A DNA stretch of 64,000 nt from Mallotus nudiflorus (lineage: Eukaryota > Streptophyta > Magnoliopsida > Malpighiales > Euphorbiaceae). The position numbers were made by a program, and so were the translations under genes. The first letter of the stretch is position 1, and every line of letters starts with the position of its first letter. Below the pieces are notes generated by a model. That model was not told the origin of the DNA, made no database searches, and saw only the letters and a list, made by a program, of their open reading frames with translations. The stretch spans positions 310,001 to 374,000 of the forward strand of contig CANTUR010000155.1 of NCBI GenBank assembly GCA_947683625.1, written 5' to 3'. This document shows, in pieces, positions 12,193 through 23,620 of the stretch.

Positions 12193-13646
12193 TGTCAAAC
12201 ACTGGGAATTGCAAATTTTATATTAACCAAATAAATACTAAGATGGATAGGCAATATATTAATAGTGAAATTTGTTGGATTACTCTAATTATACTAATTA
12301 ACTACTAACTATACTAAATAATCTAATTATCTAAGTATCAAATTAAATATTATTTGTTAGAACTACGATTCTGAATTAGCCAAAGAATTATAATGAATAA
12401 TGAACACATGCAATGAATGGAGAATATGACCTAAAATCCTTAAGTGCAACTGTCATTATCAAATAAGGGTATTTCCATCTAGAGTCTATAAGTGTTGTCG
12501 CATCATTATAAAGATAAATAAAAACCATGAAGTTCCTTGCCAATTCTTTAGCCCCTCAAAGTGGATTTCTTGTGTCTAGGTACTTTCCTAACCTTTAAGT
12601 GAATTCAATTATTTTTCCACCAAATTACCCCAACTGTCATTGTGAATAATTTGACTAACACATCATATATGGTGATCAAGCATATACAGCTCAATTAAAC
12701 ACTCAGTTAAAAGCAATTCATCATGCATTATAAAAAGATATAATTCATTGGTTCATTCTTCCTTGCAATTCTAACAAACAAAGGTTTAGCCAAGATACAT
12801 GATCAAGCAACAACAAAAGAAAATCAAATATAAAATAGAAAAAGGGAAAATATAAGAGAAAAGATAAAACCCTTTTTACTAAATCTTGGTGCTTGTAGTA
12901 CTTTTCCTTTCTTGGCTTTGCCTTTTGTAATGATGACTAAATAACAAACTAACACTAATTTAGATAATAATAAAAAGAATTTTATTCAAGAAAGAATTTC
13001 ATATATATCAATAGAAATAAATTCCTCTCCTCTTTTCTGACTAAGACTATCTATTTATAAGCATTCACAATTGACTAGAAGGGACTAGAACTTTTGAGTT
13101 GGAATGGCTTCACTTCATGAAAAGTCATCTTCTTTTGTAGATACTATAATATAAAGGGCAACTTAGTCCATTCATATGACTTTAAATCTTGAAATTTCCT
13201 TCATAAAAGTTCTAGATCTCTAAGTTATCTTTCTAGAGCAACTTGAATCATCAAATTCGGATGTCCGTAGAAGAAATTATAACTGAAATACGAAAACTAC
13301 TCGAATCAGAATGTTCTAGACTTCTGCATTGTGCCGAGTCATGACATGGGTGATGACTCGTGACATAAGCTCCCTATTACGAGTCGTGCCTATAGTGACA
13401 GCTCGTGACAAGCTTCAATTGTCCAAAAATGACTCCTTTTACTCTCCAACTTGTTCTAATCAACTCCAAGTCTTTTCCAAGCATGAATTGAGCCTAAAAT
13501 ATGTATTTAACCTACATCATAAACCATAAAGATAAAAGAAATGAAAATAGTAACTTCATAGGCAAATAAACACACTAAACATAAGAAAACTTAATGAGAT
13601 TAAGACTAAACTAATACTAAATACTAAGCATATTTGCATCATATCA
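12193..13646. repeat. Solo-LTR-like insertion splitting the PMD gene
   Basis: The sequence starts TGTCAAACACTGGG and ends GCATCATATCA, i.e. TG..CA ends, and is about 1.45 kb. It separates the PMD body from its coiled-coil tail. At 13,330-13,425 it contains clustered GAGTCATGAC/GACTCGTGAC words, typical of LTR interiors. The five bases on either side (TAGGG and GAGAG) do not match, so either the duplication has decayed or the ends are slightly off. It has no coding capacity. Confidence 0.5.
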
Positions 13647-13901
13647 GAGAGATTGAAGCAAATGCCTCCTTTGATAGATTAGTTGCAGAGATCAATGATT
13701 TAGAGGCCAGATTGCTTGCCCTCAATGTTAAGAAGGTGGACATTCAATAAGAGCAAGACCATGGCTACAGAATTCCAGCATGCTATCTCCAAAGCCAAAG
13801 GGATGAGGAAATTACTATATGAAAAAAAGGAGGTTGTTCTAGGATGGAAAAAGAAAGAACAAGAAGCTCTCACCACCAGGAAGAAGTGTCTAGGAATTTA
13901 G
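13647..13901 (+). pseudogene. PMD gene tail, coiled coil
   Basis: Directly after the insertion the plus strand reads EIEANASFDRLVAEINDLEA and then ARLLALNVKK, a heptad-like acidic/leucine pattern, followed in a shifted frame by a Lys/Glu-rich helix (KGMRKLLYEKKEVVLGWKKK). Transposon-borne PMD proteins commonly end in such coiled coils. It lies 3' of the PMD body in the same direction, so I take it as the C-terminal part of the same gene. The frame change at about 13,750 breaks it. Confidence 0.5.
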
Positions 13902-14573
13902 GACATTCTTAAAGGATTCAACCTTAACACTCTTTGACTTTTATGACTTGAACTTGATTTATTTTATGACTTATGCGTATTTAATAATTATAGCCTTAGG
14001 ATAGGCCATGGAATTTTATCACTTTTAAGCCTTTTGTCATTTCCATCGCTTTATAACCTATGGCTACTGTTAGCCATTTATGGTGAATTTACATAGATGA
14101 ATTATTCTTGATATTTTGTTTTGCTAAATTTATGCATTTCCACAAAACAATTCACACATCTGCTCCCTAACCAAGCTTTATATATTTAAAGGCTCAATTT
14201 TTAATAAAAATGTTGCCAAAATTTTTTCAATTTACTGTTCAAAACACTGTCTTCAACAAACGTTCCTACTTAATTAAAGCAAAAATAACTCACAAAAATA
14301 AACAAACTTTATTTTTATTTATTCAAATAGATAGCTATATATGCAATCTTACATTTAAATAAAAAAATAACAAAAATAAAGTACCACCATTATAATTTGG
14401 TGATCATTTTTTGCCAGAGGCCATTTACAAAAGTTCGGCCTTTCTCTCTCATCTCCCACATAGTGGAAAAATATTTTTTTCAAATACTTACCATTGATAA
14501 ATCTCTTATATTGAATTCCTTCCAAGCTTTCTAAAATTTAATGAATTCTAAATGGACCCTCCTAATTAGGAGA
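13902..14573. other. Convergent spacer between PMD tail and integrase
   Basis: AT-rich, without ORFs of note. It lies between the end of the plus-strand PMD gene and the end of minus-strand pol, so it would hold the two convergent 3' ends. Nothing more specific is visible. Confidence 0.5.
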
Positions 14574-15565
14574 CTATTTTTCAAGTTCTTTGTCCTTGGT
14601 TCCAAGTGGCAATGGCAAAATAACCTTCCAGACCAGGTCACCTTCTTCAAAAATTTTCTTCCTAATTCTTTTATTGTAGAGTCTGGAAAACTTTTTCTTT
14701 TGAGCTACCATACTAGTGAAAGCTCTCAACATCTCTTTATCCACATTCTCTATCTTCATCAGCATAGCTTTAAAAAATTCATCTGGTGTCAGGTCATTTT
14801 GTTTTGCTACCCTGAAAGAAAGGACACACACCTCTAAAGGTAAGGCCAAAAGGACTAGTACTAGTGGCTTCCCTTTTTAAGGTTTTATATGCCTAGAGAG
14901 TCTTAAACAGAATTCTTGGCCAATCCCTTGGATTATCTTCCAACATTTTTTCCAATATGCCAATGATGATTTTATTAGAAGCTTTAGCCTGACCATTAGC
15001 TTGAGCATAGTGTGGGGTTAAAGTCAAATGCTTAATGCCATAATCCTCCATGAACTCTTTCATTTATTCACCAATGAATATTCCTTAGTCTACTATAATA
15101 GTTTAGGGATTACCAAAGTTCTTTGATAAATGAAATAACATTTTTCTGTTCTACTTTCTTCATGGAAATTGCTTCCACCCACTTTGTGAAATAGTTAGTG
15201 ACCACAATGATGAAGCTATGGCCTATAGAAGAAGCTAGAAAAATTTTTTAAATGAGGTCTATAGGTCAACCTCATAATGGCCATGGTTTCACCACAGAGT
15301 ACAAATCATCAAAGGGCACTCTTTGTATGCTTTCATGCTTTTGGCACTATTGACACCTTTAGCATATGTGATGCAATCTTTCAAGCTTGACGACCAAATG
15401 TCTCCTAATCAACCATCTTATATTTCTCCTAGCTTTGTGAGCACCACAAAAACCGTCATGCACCTGCTTTATGATTTTCATGGTTTGGGGAAATGAAGGG
15501 CACCTTAAAAGCATACCATCGAGAGTTTTTCTAAAAAGCTCATTTTCAACTAAGACATAATTCAA
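14574..15565 (-). pseudogene. Element B integrase
   Basis: From the N-terminus: a zinc-binding region at 15,359-15,565 (ELFRKTLDGMLLRCPSF, then VHDGFCGAHKARR); the core at about 14,890-15,210 with VVTNYFTKWVEAISMKKVEQ, IIVD and NGQAKASNKIIIGILEKMLE; the C-terminal part at 14,574-14,849 (RLYNKRIRKKIFEEGDLVWK). The family pattern has TDYFTKW at the first catalytic Asp; here it reads TNYFTKW, so that residue is lost. The second Asp (IIVD) is present but followed by a stop. Integrase would join element DNA to the host chromosome; this copy cannot. Confidence 0.85.
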
Positions 15566-15715
15566 GGCTTGAGCTTTGACCCTGAATGGGACCCTTTTGG
15601 TGGGATTTTCTAAATAGCCTTTGATTTTAATGCACTAATCCCCTGCTATATTTAAGTAATTATCTCATAACTCAATTTATAAGCCTCTGTCATTAATGGA
15701 TGTGTGAGCTTTCTT

Positions 15716-16600
15716 CTACATAAAAATTAACTTATAAGTTAATTCTTCTAACATTATTAATCCAGATGCAACCTGAGACAATTCATCAGCTTCCCAATTA
15801 GATTCTCTAGGAACATGCATAAAAGGCACATTTTTAAAAGAATCAATAAGATGAACAACAACTATGAAATAAAGTGCTAAAGACATGCTTATGCATATAT
15901 ATTCCCTTGTTAATTGCTTCATTACAAGCTAAGAATCCCCAATCCATAATTACCAATATCTCTTTAGCTCCAAGCTCTTAGAGAATCTCAAGGCCTATAA
16001 TTAAAGCTTTATATTCAGCTTGATTATTAGTTCATTCAAGTCCAAGGTAAAGCCAAGAGCTATTTTTATTCCAGATGGTGATGTGATTACCATACTAGCT
16101 CAAGCTAATTTGTCTATAGATGATCCATCAAACTTCCACACCTAAGGCTGAACATCAATTCCACATACTGGGAGGTCTTTTTCCTTCATGGTTCCCTAGG
16201 TGGGATGGTCACTGATAAAGTTAGCTAGTGCTTGTCCTTTTACTAACTTTTGAGGGTGATAAACCAATGAAAACTCAATTAAGTTCAAAAACCATTTTCT
16301 AATTTTTTTCTAATAACACTAGTATGTTTAGTATATATTTCATTAGATTAGTTTATAAAATTACATATACTCTATGCTTTAACAGATCATGTCTTAATTT
16401 AGTATAAGCAAAGTATAATGCAAGACATAATTTTTTAATAAGAGTATTTTATTTCAGTAGGAGTTAATATCCTACTCATATAGTATATAGTCTGCTCATG
16501 CCCCATTATATTTTCTAAGCTAAAACACATCTAATAGACTAATGTGCGGATGTTATATATAACCTCAAAGGCATTCTCTCTCTTGGGGAAATTAAAATAA
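15716..16600 (-). pseudogene. Element B RNase H region
   Basis: The 15,716-15,922 ORF reads MKQLTREYICISMSLALYF and FMHVPRESNWEADELSQVAS. This matches the end of the RNase H domain of plant Tat-group elements, with the HVPRExNxxADxLA motif holding a catalytic Asp. Further right, to about 16,600, fragments with stops cover the rest of the domain. It sits between integrase and RT as expected. Confidence 0.75.
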
Positions 16601-16819
16601 GTGGTATGGATAAATACCTTAATTTTATCAAAAGCATTTTAATGCTTTTCTTCCCATTTAAATTCAGCTTCTTATTTTAATTTTTACAAGTAAGAGAATT
16701 CTTTAGTTTTTCCAGTAATGTTAGAAATAAACCTTCTTAAATAATTGACTTGCCCCAAGAATCTTTGTAATTGATTTTTAGTCTAAGGTGGCTTTGATTC
16801 AAGCACTGCCTTTGCCTTG

Positions 16820-17420
16820 CTCTTGTTAATCTCCACTCCTCTTTTATGCATAAAAAAATCCTTAAAATTTTACAGTCTGTACATCCAAAGCACATTTAAG
16901 AGGATTAAGTTTCAAATGATAAATTCTCACTCTTTCAAAGATTTTTCTCAAATGAGAAATATGATCATAGGCTTTTTTGGATGTTACCACTATATCATCA
17001 ATGTAAACATCCATATGATGGCCAATTATGTCATGAAAAATACCATTCATGGCCCTTTAGTATTTGACACTAGCATTTTTTAAACCAAGGGCATGACCAG
17101 CCATTTAAAGGTCTTTATTACTCATGGACATTTAAATGCAATCTTAACACATCTTCCTTTACAATGAAAATTTAATTGTAGCCTAAGAAGTCATCCATGA
17201 ATGATAAGAGCTCATTCCTAGAGGTAGCATTAATTAACATATCAGCTACAGGCATCACATAAATATCTTTTAGAGTGGTTAAATTTAAATCTTTAAAATC
17301 TATACAGACTCTAAGTTTATCATTCTTTTTCATTACAAGGACTATATTAAAAAGCCACTCAGTATACTTGGTTGGCCTTATAAAGTCAACTCTGAGCAAT
17401 TTTTTTAATTTCATCCCTGG
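16820..17420 (-). pseudogene. Element B reverse transcriptase
   Basis: Two minus-strand ORFs cover the RT palm and fingers. 17,172-17,414 has IKKLL-like then FIRPTKYTEWLFNIVLVMKK, LRVCIDFKDLNLTTLKD and LLSFMDDFLGYN, which holds the first catalytic Asp. 16,862-17,050 has the YIDD active site (MDVYIDDIVVTSKK) and LKLNPLKCALDVQ. The two parts are separated by a frame change and a degraded stretch. RT copies element RNA into DNA. The YIDD box is intact but the chain is broken. Confidence 0.88.
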
Positions 17421-17729
17421 CCTTTAATTCTACCTCCTTTGACATCCTCCTGAGAGGTTATTGGAAAGGATGAAATTTATGCTTTATTAGAAACTTCTTC
17501 TTAAAACCATTTTTCACCTATAATTTTTGTTCCATTCACTTATAATTCCTCTTTAACTATCTTTTATATACTTTGCTACATTAGACACTTCTTTATAGCA
17601 GCTACTACCAACTCCTCCTCTATGTGTCTAATCATCAATTTCCTCAATAATAGACTTCTTCATCAGCTAGTAGGTGTATGGCACAATGGTTTTTTCCTTA
17701 TTAATTAGGTATGATTGTTCTTAGACCCT

Positions 17730-18633
17730 TTACTTCATTTTATCTTTAGAAAGATAAACATTTCTTGGGTCATAATTCCTTTTTTTTTTGCTAATGAATC
17801 TGAGAGGCCCCATGTTGACATCATAAAACCTTGCCTTCAGATTGTCTAAGTAGGTGTTAAATGGCTTGTTGTCAATCCAAACCACTTCAACATCATTGTC
17901 TTTCCATAAAAGCAAAAATTAGTGAAGAGAAGATGGCACACACCAATTAGCATGAATCCAATCCCTACTTAGCAATGCATTGTAGCTAGCATTTGATTCC
18001 ACCAGAAAAAGTGCAATGAGTGATCGCTTACTTCCAATAGTAATTTCAACTGGTAAAACGCCTACAACTCTAGTCATTTCCCTATAAAGCTAAAATAGTG
18101 ATATTAGTAAAAATTAAATCTTCTTCACTTTTACCAAAAGAACTCAAAAGCTTGAGTGGAATGACATTTATGGCCGAGCCATTATTTATAAGTATCTTGG
18201 AAAAAGGCTTGCTATTTAGGTAAGCCTAGATGCACATAGGTTTTATGTGTTTAGTCATCTCCAAGGAAGGCTTTTCAAGGATAACTCTTTTAGGTTAATC
18301 TAGCTTGGTGGCTAGAATAATGACTTTACTAAAGTGTTCCACTTTTTTTAATGAAGTCACCCCCTAAGTGTTATGGGCTTGAATTTTGTTAGCTTCTTGC
18401 ATTATGAATTCCTGAGGTAGCACAACTGATGTAGTAGCACACCCAAAAGGCAAAGGCTTGCCCTCTACCTTAAAAGCATCAATTTCCATATCTTCATCCA
18501 GTTCCATGCTTCCTTCAAAATCTACATCTTGAGAACCTGAGCTTCCCACAGATTCTTCTTTGTCAGAGCTAAAATCCTCAATAGCTTTCCTCTTGAATTT
18601 GGACTTATTATTAAGTTCCACTTGATGCAACAA
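17730..18633 (-). pseudogene. Element B aspartic protease and acidic linker
   Basis: At about 18,130-18,215 (minus) the sequence reads LINNGSAINVIPLKLL, the plant gypsy pattern LVDNGSAxNVLPxxLL with the catalytic Asp changed to Asn. Downstream, SNASYNALLSRDWIHANWCVP-like residues at about 17,940-18,010 match the conserved LLGRDWIHxxxxxPSxxHQ part, and 17,730-17,915 continues with a VEVVW block. Upstream, 18,364-18,633 is an acidic linker (SSDKEESVGSSG). It matures gag-pol in working elements; this one is inactive by mutation and stops. Confidence 0.75.
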
Positions 18634-19625
18634 TTGGACTTGTATTTTTTATTCTTTCTTCTTCTTTTCAGCAGCACGTTTCCTTTGGAGCCTCCTTGTT
18701 TGAGTGTGAGTTAATTGCTATTGGAATTCCCTATGCTCCACTTATTGCCAATGTCTACTAGGATCCACAAGTAGTGAAACAATAAATATGGGTTATTTTT
18801 TTATGAACCTTAGGTAGCCACATTCTCCTCTCTCTCATAGGTCTGCACTTGTAATTATTATAGACATTTCTAGAGAAATTAGGATTATAAAAAACTTTGG
18901 ACTCTGAATTGGAAACATTTGTTGCCTTTTTAGGTGAATTCCAATGTCGAGCTAGTCTATAATTACTCTTACCTCAACACATTGTTATAGAATTTTTTGT
19001 GGTATGGTAGTTTTGGCCTGGGTGTCCACTTTTATCTTCTAGGTTCATCTCCCTATTCGAAAGAAATTATTGATCCTATAGGAATATTTGCTGATGGAGG
19101 CCTAAGTATTTCACCTTATAATCAAACTTTCCAAAGGGTTGGCTAAGAGTATTTTAATTTTCTCCCTTTCTTTGAGCTTTTTCTTCAAGCCTAAAAAAGT
19201 TCTAAGGTTAGCATTTACAGTATTGATAGTTGCTATAGGGGAAATGAATCTTCCTTAATCAGCATTACATCTTTCTTCTCTGGGAACTTCAACACACCTT
19301 TGCTGATTCGGTCCTGTACCATGTTTTTAAACACCCAACAAGCAATAATGGAATTATTATAAGAATTGTGATACTTACAATAATTTCTTTCTTTTAGCTC
19401 CTCTATTATGGGTATTTTGTGATTAGGTGATAATTTGATGAATTTTTCCTTAAGAAGGAAATCAAAGATTTGATCAGTCTTTAAAATTTCAAAGGTGTAT
19501 TAGACTTGAGGATTGGAACCCTGTGATTTTTTTCAAGCCTCTTGAGTCTTCTTTTCTAAGAGTGGGCAAACACAAGATCCAATGCTTATCAAATTTGCTA
19601 CAGTAATTTCAGTATTTAACACTTC

Positions 19626-20903
19626 TTAAAAGTATATGCCTATTGAAGCCTTTCTCTTTTGATTTGCTTCCATGAGCAGCTCCTCATATTCACTTACTTT
19701 AATAGTAAGTTCATAAAAATCATGAAATTTCATGCCCTGAAACTTCTTCCTCAGCTTAATATATAGACCCCTCTGTACCATTTTGACATATTCACTCCCA
19801 AGTAATAGAATCTTGCACCTATTCCTCATCCTCTTTAACCTTATAATGAAAAGGCCAGCACTCTCACTAGCCTTTTGAGTTATCCTAGACAATTCAACTA
19901 TGCAAATTTTTTGTTCAACTCTGGGTGTGAAATTGCCTTTCCATCTTCTGCCAGGTGAGAATAGAATTCTTAGATAACATTGCATGATAAGTAAATGTAG
20001 TTCTTATTAAACTTTTAAGAAATAATCTTAATTTCAAATTAGGAAAATTTTCATAGTCTTCTAACTCCCCACATTGAATTGTGAAATGGGCGATGTTCTC
20101 GAGTGTTGACTATCTGTCTTCCCCAAAGAATAAAGAAAACTCAAGAACTTTGTAGCCTCTAGGATAAGGATTGTCCCTGTTAACCACATCCAAGTATGGC
20201 TTATGAAATTGTGGGCAAACAACTTGACACAGACCTAGCCCGTACAGCTTCTGCACCACATCTCTCACAATGTCCAAATCAATTCCCACCCTAGGTGGTT
20301 GGGGATGTGGCATAAATTCCTAGGGAAAATGCACTTAGGCTTGAGGATTTGGCATGTAACCCTAGGAAAAATTTCCCCATGCTTCTTTCCACTTGTTCAT
20401 ACATCCTTGGCTGTAAAGCTAGGTTAGTCCTACTAAAAAAAATATTGGTTAGGCTTGTTATAATTCATATTATTACCATTTCAGTCATTAGAGCCGTTAA
20501 GATAAATTATCTTATTATTTGGCTCAACCTTATCCCTTCGATGTGGAGGAATATACATTTCATTAGTGACCAATTAGACTTATGGAGCAATTTTTATAGA
20601 ATTATCTGACTCCTCCTGGGCCACTGTTGGTTTGGATATAGTATCCTACTTTAATGGTCGTTCATTCATTTTGGAAAATGATCGCACAACACTCTACAAC
20701 ATTTTCTCAAAATCCTTAATAATAGAGTTATTAGTCTGATGCAGAGAATGAATCATATGAGGTACTGCATATTGTAAGGCCTTCAATCCTTTTACAACAA
20801 CAACTTTAGAATTGGTGTTTTCTCCATCAGTAATATCGACATCCTTTATTTTTTTACCTGTTTGGTCAAGGGGTGCCTCATCCTTGTTTTGGCTATGAGG
20901 CAC
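19626..20903 (-). pseudogene. Element B gag
   Basis: 20,110-20,313 reads FHKPYLDVVNRDNPYPRGYK and LEFSLFFGEDR, matching the YxKPYPxxxDxxxxPxGFKxPxFxxFxGED block of plant Tat-group gag. 19,626-19,985 continues with RITQKASESAGLFIIRLKRM and VSEYEELL, the helical capsid part. 20,694-20,903 is a probable N-terminal piece. Frame changes separate the pieces. Gag forms the particle that packages element RNA. Confidence 0.75.
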
Positions 20904-21000
20904 CAGATTGCCTTCAGAGTGTTCATCACTTACTTCTTCAGGTGTTTTATTGGATGAATCTCCAACTTTAGATATTTCTTTTCCATTACTAAGCTTTGGA

Positions 21001-21620
21001 AAATAGGTCCCACTAAGCGTGCCAAAAGGTTTTGGCTATTTTTAAATTTTTAAGTAATTACGAGCATGCTAGAGGATTTAATCCTCAAAATATACTGACT
21101 TCTTCAAATTGATTATGAGTTCTTAAACTCCTTTACCATAAGTCATTTAAATTTCAAGTAAGATGAAATCAATTTGAAAATAAAAGAAACTATTGGAGCA
21201 AAATTAAAAGGGAATGAGTTTTTGGAAGCTTAATATAGTGTAAAAGACAGCAAAAAGAAACAGGGTAACTAACAAGCTAATGAAAAGAAAATGACAATAG
21301 TTAAAAATGATTTGCTGATTGATTGTTGATGATTGGAGATGCCTCCTGCTAATTCTTTCATGTCTCTTTTATACTGATAGAATTTATTTCTCCAAGTAAA
21401 TGTTGTAGCTTTTGAGATTAAATTCATGTAATAAATTCTTCATAACCCCAGACGCTTTTTATCCCCAAACTTCATATGAATAGTTATTTTTATGCAATTT
21501 TCTTTTATCTTCTTTCTCACAAAGTTTGCAAATTTGGGCTTTAATTCTTCAACTGGGCTTTTTAAATTTTACTCATATTAAAATAATGGGCTTACAATTT
21601 TTAGCACAAAATTCAATTTA
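21001..21620 (-). repeat. Probable 5' leader and LTR of element B
   Basis: Right of gag, the minus strand has TTGGCACGCTTAGTGGGACC (about 21,008-21,027), like the primer-site/leader sequence common in this group. The 590 bp beyond it have no ORF and no similarity I could see to a left-hand partner, so the LTR limits are not established. Confidence 0.4.
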
Positions 21621-21629
21621 GGAACAAAC

Positions 21630-21633
21630 ATAC

Positions 21634-21680
<47 letters not shown>

Positions 21681-21714
21681 TGTATGCATGTATGTATGCA
21701 TGTATGTTTATGCA
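21630..21714. repeat. TA then TATG microsatellite
   Basis: A short TA run is followed by about 13 TATG units with two CATG variants. The ORF through it (Met-Tyr-Val-Cys repeats) is an artefact. Confidence 0.95.
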
Positions 21715-21719
21715 TATTT

Positions 21720-21949
21720 AAATGGGTTAATAATTAATCATGTTAACATGTTTATGAAACGTGTTAATATGTGTTTAAATGGGTTACGCAGGTTCAACTC
21801 ATTTAAACACGATTTTATTCGTGTTATAAATGGGTTGACCCATTTATGACCTGAACCTTTTTATACTAAACTCAAACTCATTTAACTTTGTATCATGTCA
21901 TTTAAACGAGTCGTATCACAAATTGTTAGCCTTTACGTTTTATATTTTT
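21720..21949. repeat. Possible dispersed element with GGGTT/GACCC words
   Basis: Words such as AAATGGGTTGACCCATTTATG, GTTAACATG and CGTGTTA recur in both orientations, a composition seen in many short dispersed plant elements. I could not find terminal repeats or a target duplication. Confidence 0.3.
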
Positions 21950-22142
21950 TGAACTACGAGACTTGTTGAATTTGCAAAAATTCTTTGTTACAATATGCTA
22001 TCGATCCATTGCAAGCCCATGACGATGATGATGCCTTGGTGGGTACATGTAATAAAGTCAAGATTACAAGAAATAAGAAGAAGAAAGGAAATAGAGATTT
22101 TTGCTTCATTTCCTTTTTTGTAGTTTTCTTTATAGTTTAGCC

Positions 22143-22199
<57 letters not shown>

Positions 22200-22504
22200 T
22201 CTCTCTCTCTCTCTAAAAATAAAATTTCCGCACAGTTTTGTAATTTTTGAATGGCAAGGATTTGTAAAAAATTCCTCACAAATTGTTTGAATTTGACAAA
22301 ACTATTAATAATGGATCCACCTCACATGGTTTTGTATTTTTTGAACTACAAGACTTGTGGAATTTGCAAAAATTCTTCGTTAGAATCTGCTATCAATTCG
22401 TTGCAAGCCCTTGACGATGATGATGATGCCTTGGTGAGTACATGTAATAAGCTCAAAATTACAAGAAATTTGAAGAAAGGAAATAGAGATTTTTTCTTCA
22501 TTTC

Positions 22505-22540
<36 letters not shown>
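21950..22540. repeat. Tandem duplication with AT-repeat tails
   Basis: A block from TTTTTTGAACTACGAGACTTG through ATGATGATGCCTTGG to ATAGAGATTTTTGCTTCATTTCC (21,950-22,115) recurs at 22,333-22,508, spacing about 383 bp. Each copy is followed by a TA run (22,147-22,198 and 22,508-22,537). Between them, 22,200-22,335 matches 7,420-7,560. The block includes an in-frame acidic stretch (LQALDDDDDALVSTCNKLK) that may descend from a gene exon; I do not recognise it. Confidence 0.7.
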
Positions 22541-22799
22541 GCTTGATGATTGTTTTTTTTTTTAAGTAATGGAATGATTATTGTCTTGTACTATTGCTAC
22601 CACTAATCGATTCAGTTCTAGGGTTTTTACTTTTGAGTTGTTTCTGGTTGTTTGTTAAGGGAAAAAGTGAATGAACTCACTTCTTGGTTGTTTATTATTA
22701 TTATGGTTCTGTGGTTTTGTCAATTTGGTTAACTGAATTAGTAGTATTTCGAGTTTAGCTAGTTGGAACTTTATTGGATTTCTAGTTTATTGGATTCCA

Positions 22800-23620
22800 T
22801 TACAATTATTTGAACAAAAATTTGCAGTTGTTGAATTTGTTGCTTTTTCAGTTTTTTTTTTCATTATTAATAATAAAATTAAGGTCATAAATCAAATTTT
22901 TTACTTTTATTAGTATTAATAATAAAAATAATTTTTTTATATATTATTTTTTTTTTGTTTTTAATACAAATCAATAAAAACAACTGAAAACAACATATGA
23001 AAAAACAAAGCAACAAAAATCAACAAAATTTTGCAACTATTGATTTTTATTTTATTTTTAGTTATTTTTTCATTATTAATAATAAAATTAATACCATAAA
23101 TAAAATTTTACTTTTTATTAGAGTTAATAACAAAAATAATAATTTTATTTTTTATTTTTTTAACAAAAATAACAAAAAATAACTAAAAATAACAATTGAA
23201 ATAACAAAAAACAACAAATTTTTTGCAATTTGTTGTTGTTTATTGTTTTTTCAGTTGCTTTTTCATTATTAATAATAAAAGTAAGACCATATCAATAATA
23301 TTTTTTATATATATATCTCATAATTTTTTGTTGGTTTTAGTTATTTTTTATTGTTTTGGTCGCTTTTTGTTGCTTTTTTATTTTTTTATAATAAAAATAA
23401 TAACTGAAAAAACAACTAAAATAACAAAAATCAACAACTAAAAAATAATAAACAACTAAAATAACATAAAACAACAAAAAAAATAAAAAATAATAATAAT
23501 CAAAAGACAACAACAAAAATTATGAAATATATCAAAAAATTATTATTTTTATTATTAATACTAATAAAAGTAAAAATTTTATTGAAAAAAATAATTATTG
23601 AAGACTATGGATAATTTTTT
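22800..23620. repeat. Tandem array of about 200-bp foldback units
   Basis: Three units begin near 22,822, 23,030 and 23,221 with TTTGCA followed by TTGTTG-like words. Each contains TTTTCATTATTAATAATAAAA and ACCATAAAT(C/A)AA, and ends with AACAACTAAAA/ACAACAAAAATC words complementary to its start, so each unit is itself a degenerate inverted repeat. A last arm at 23,500-23,590 is inverted. No coding content. Confidence 0.65.

Larger units (their letters stand above)
10640..21620 (-). mobile_element. Element B: decayed Ty3/gypsy, Tat group, antisense PMD gene
   Basis: On the minus strand, in order from right to left: gag, protease, RT, RNase H, integrase. The order PR-RT-RH-IN and the residue patterns are those of plant Ty3/gypsy elements of the Tat group. 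Left of integrase and on the opposite strand lies a PMD-type gene (10,640-12,192 and 13,647-13,901). The primer-site region is probably near 21,008-21,030 (minus strand TTGGCACGCTTAGTGGG). LTR ends were not found, so the limits given are those of recognisable content. Every domain carries stops or shifts, and the catalytic Asp of the protease and the first Asp of integrase read as Asn. Confidence 0.8.

Noticed and set aside
12193..13646. Firm solo LTR call with target duplication
   Set aside because: TG..CA ends are present, but the flanking pentamers TAGGG and GAGAG differ, so it is kept only as a probable insertion.
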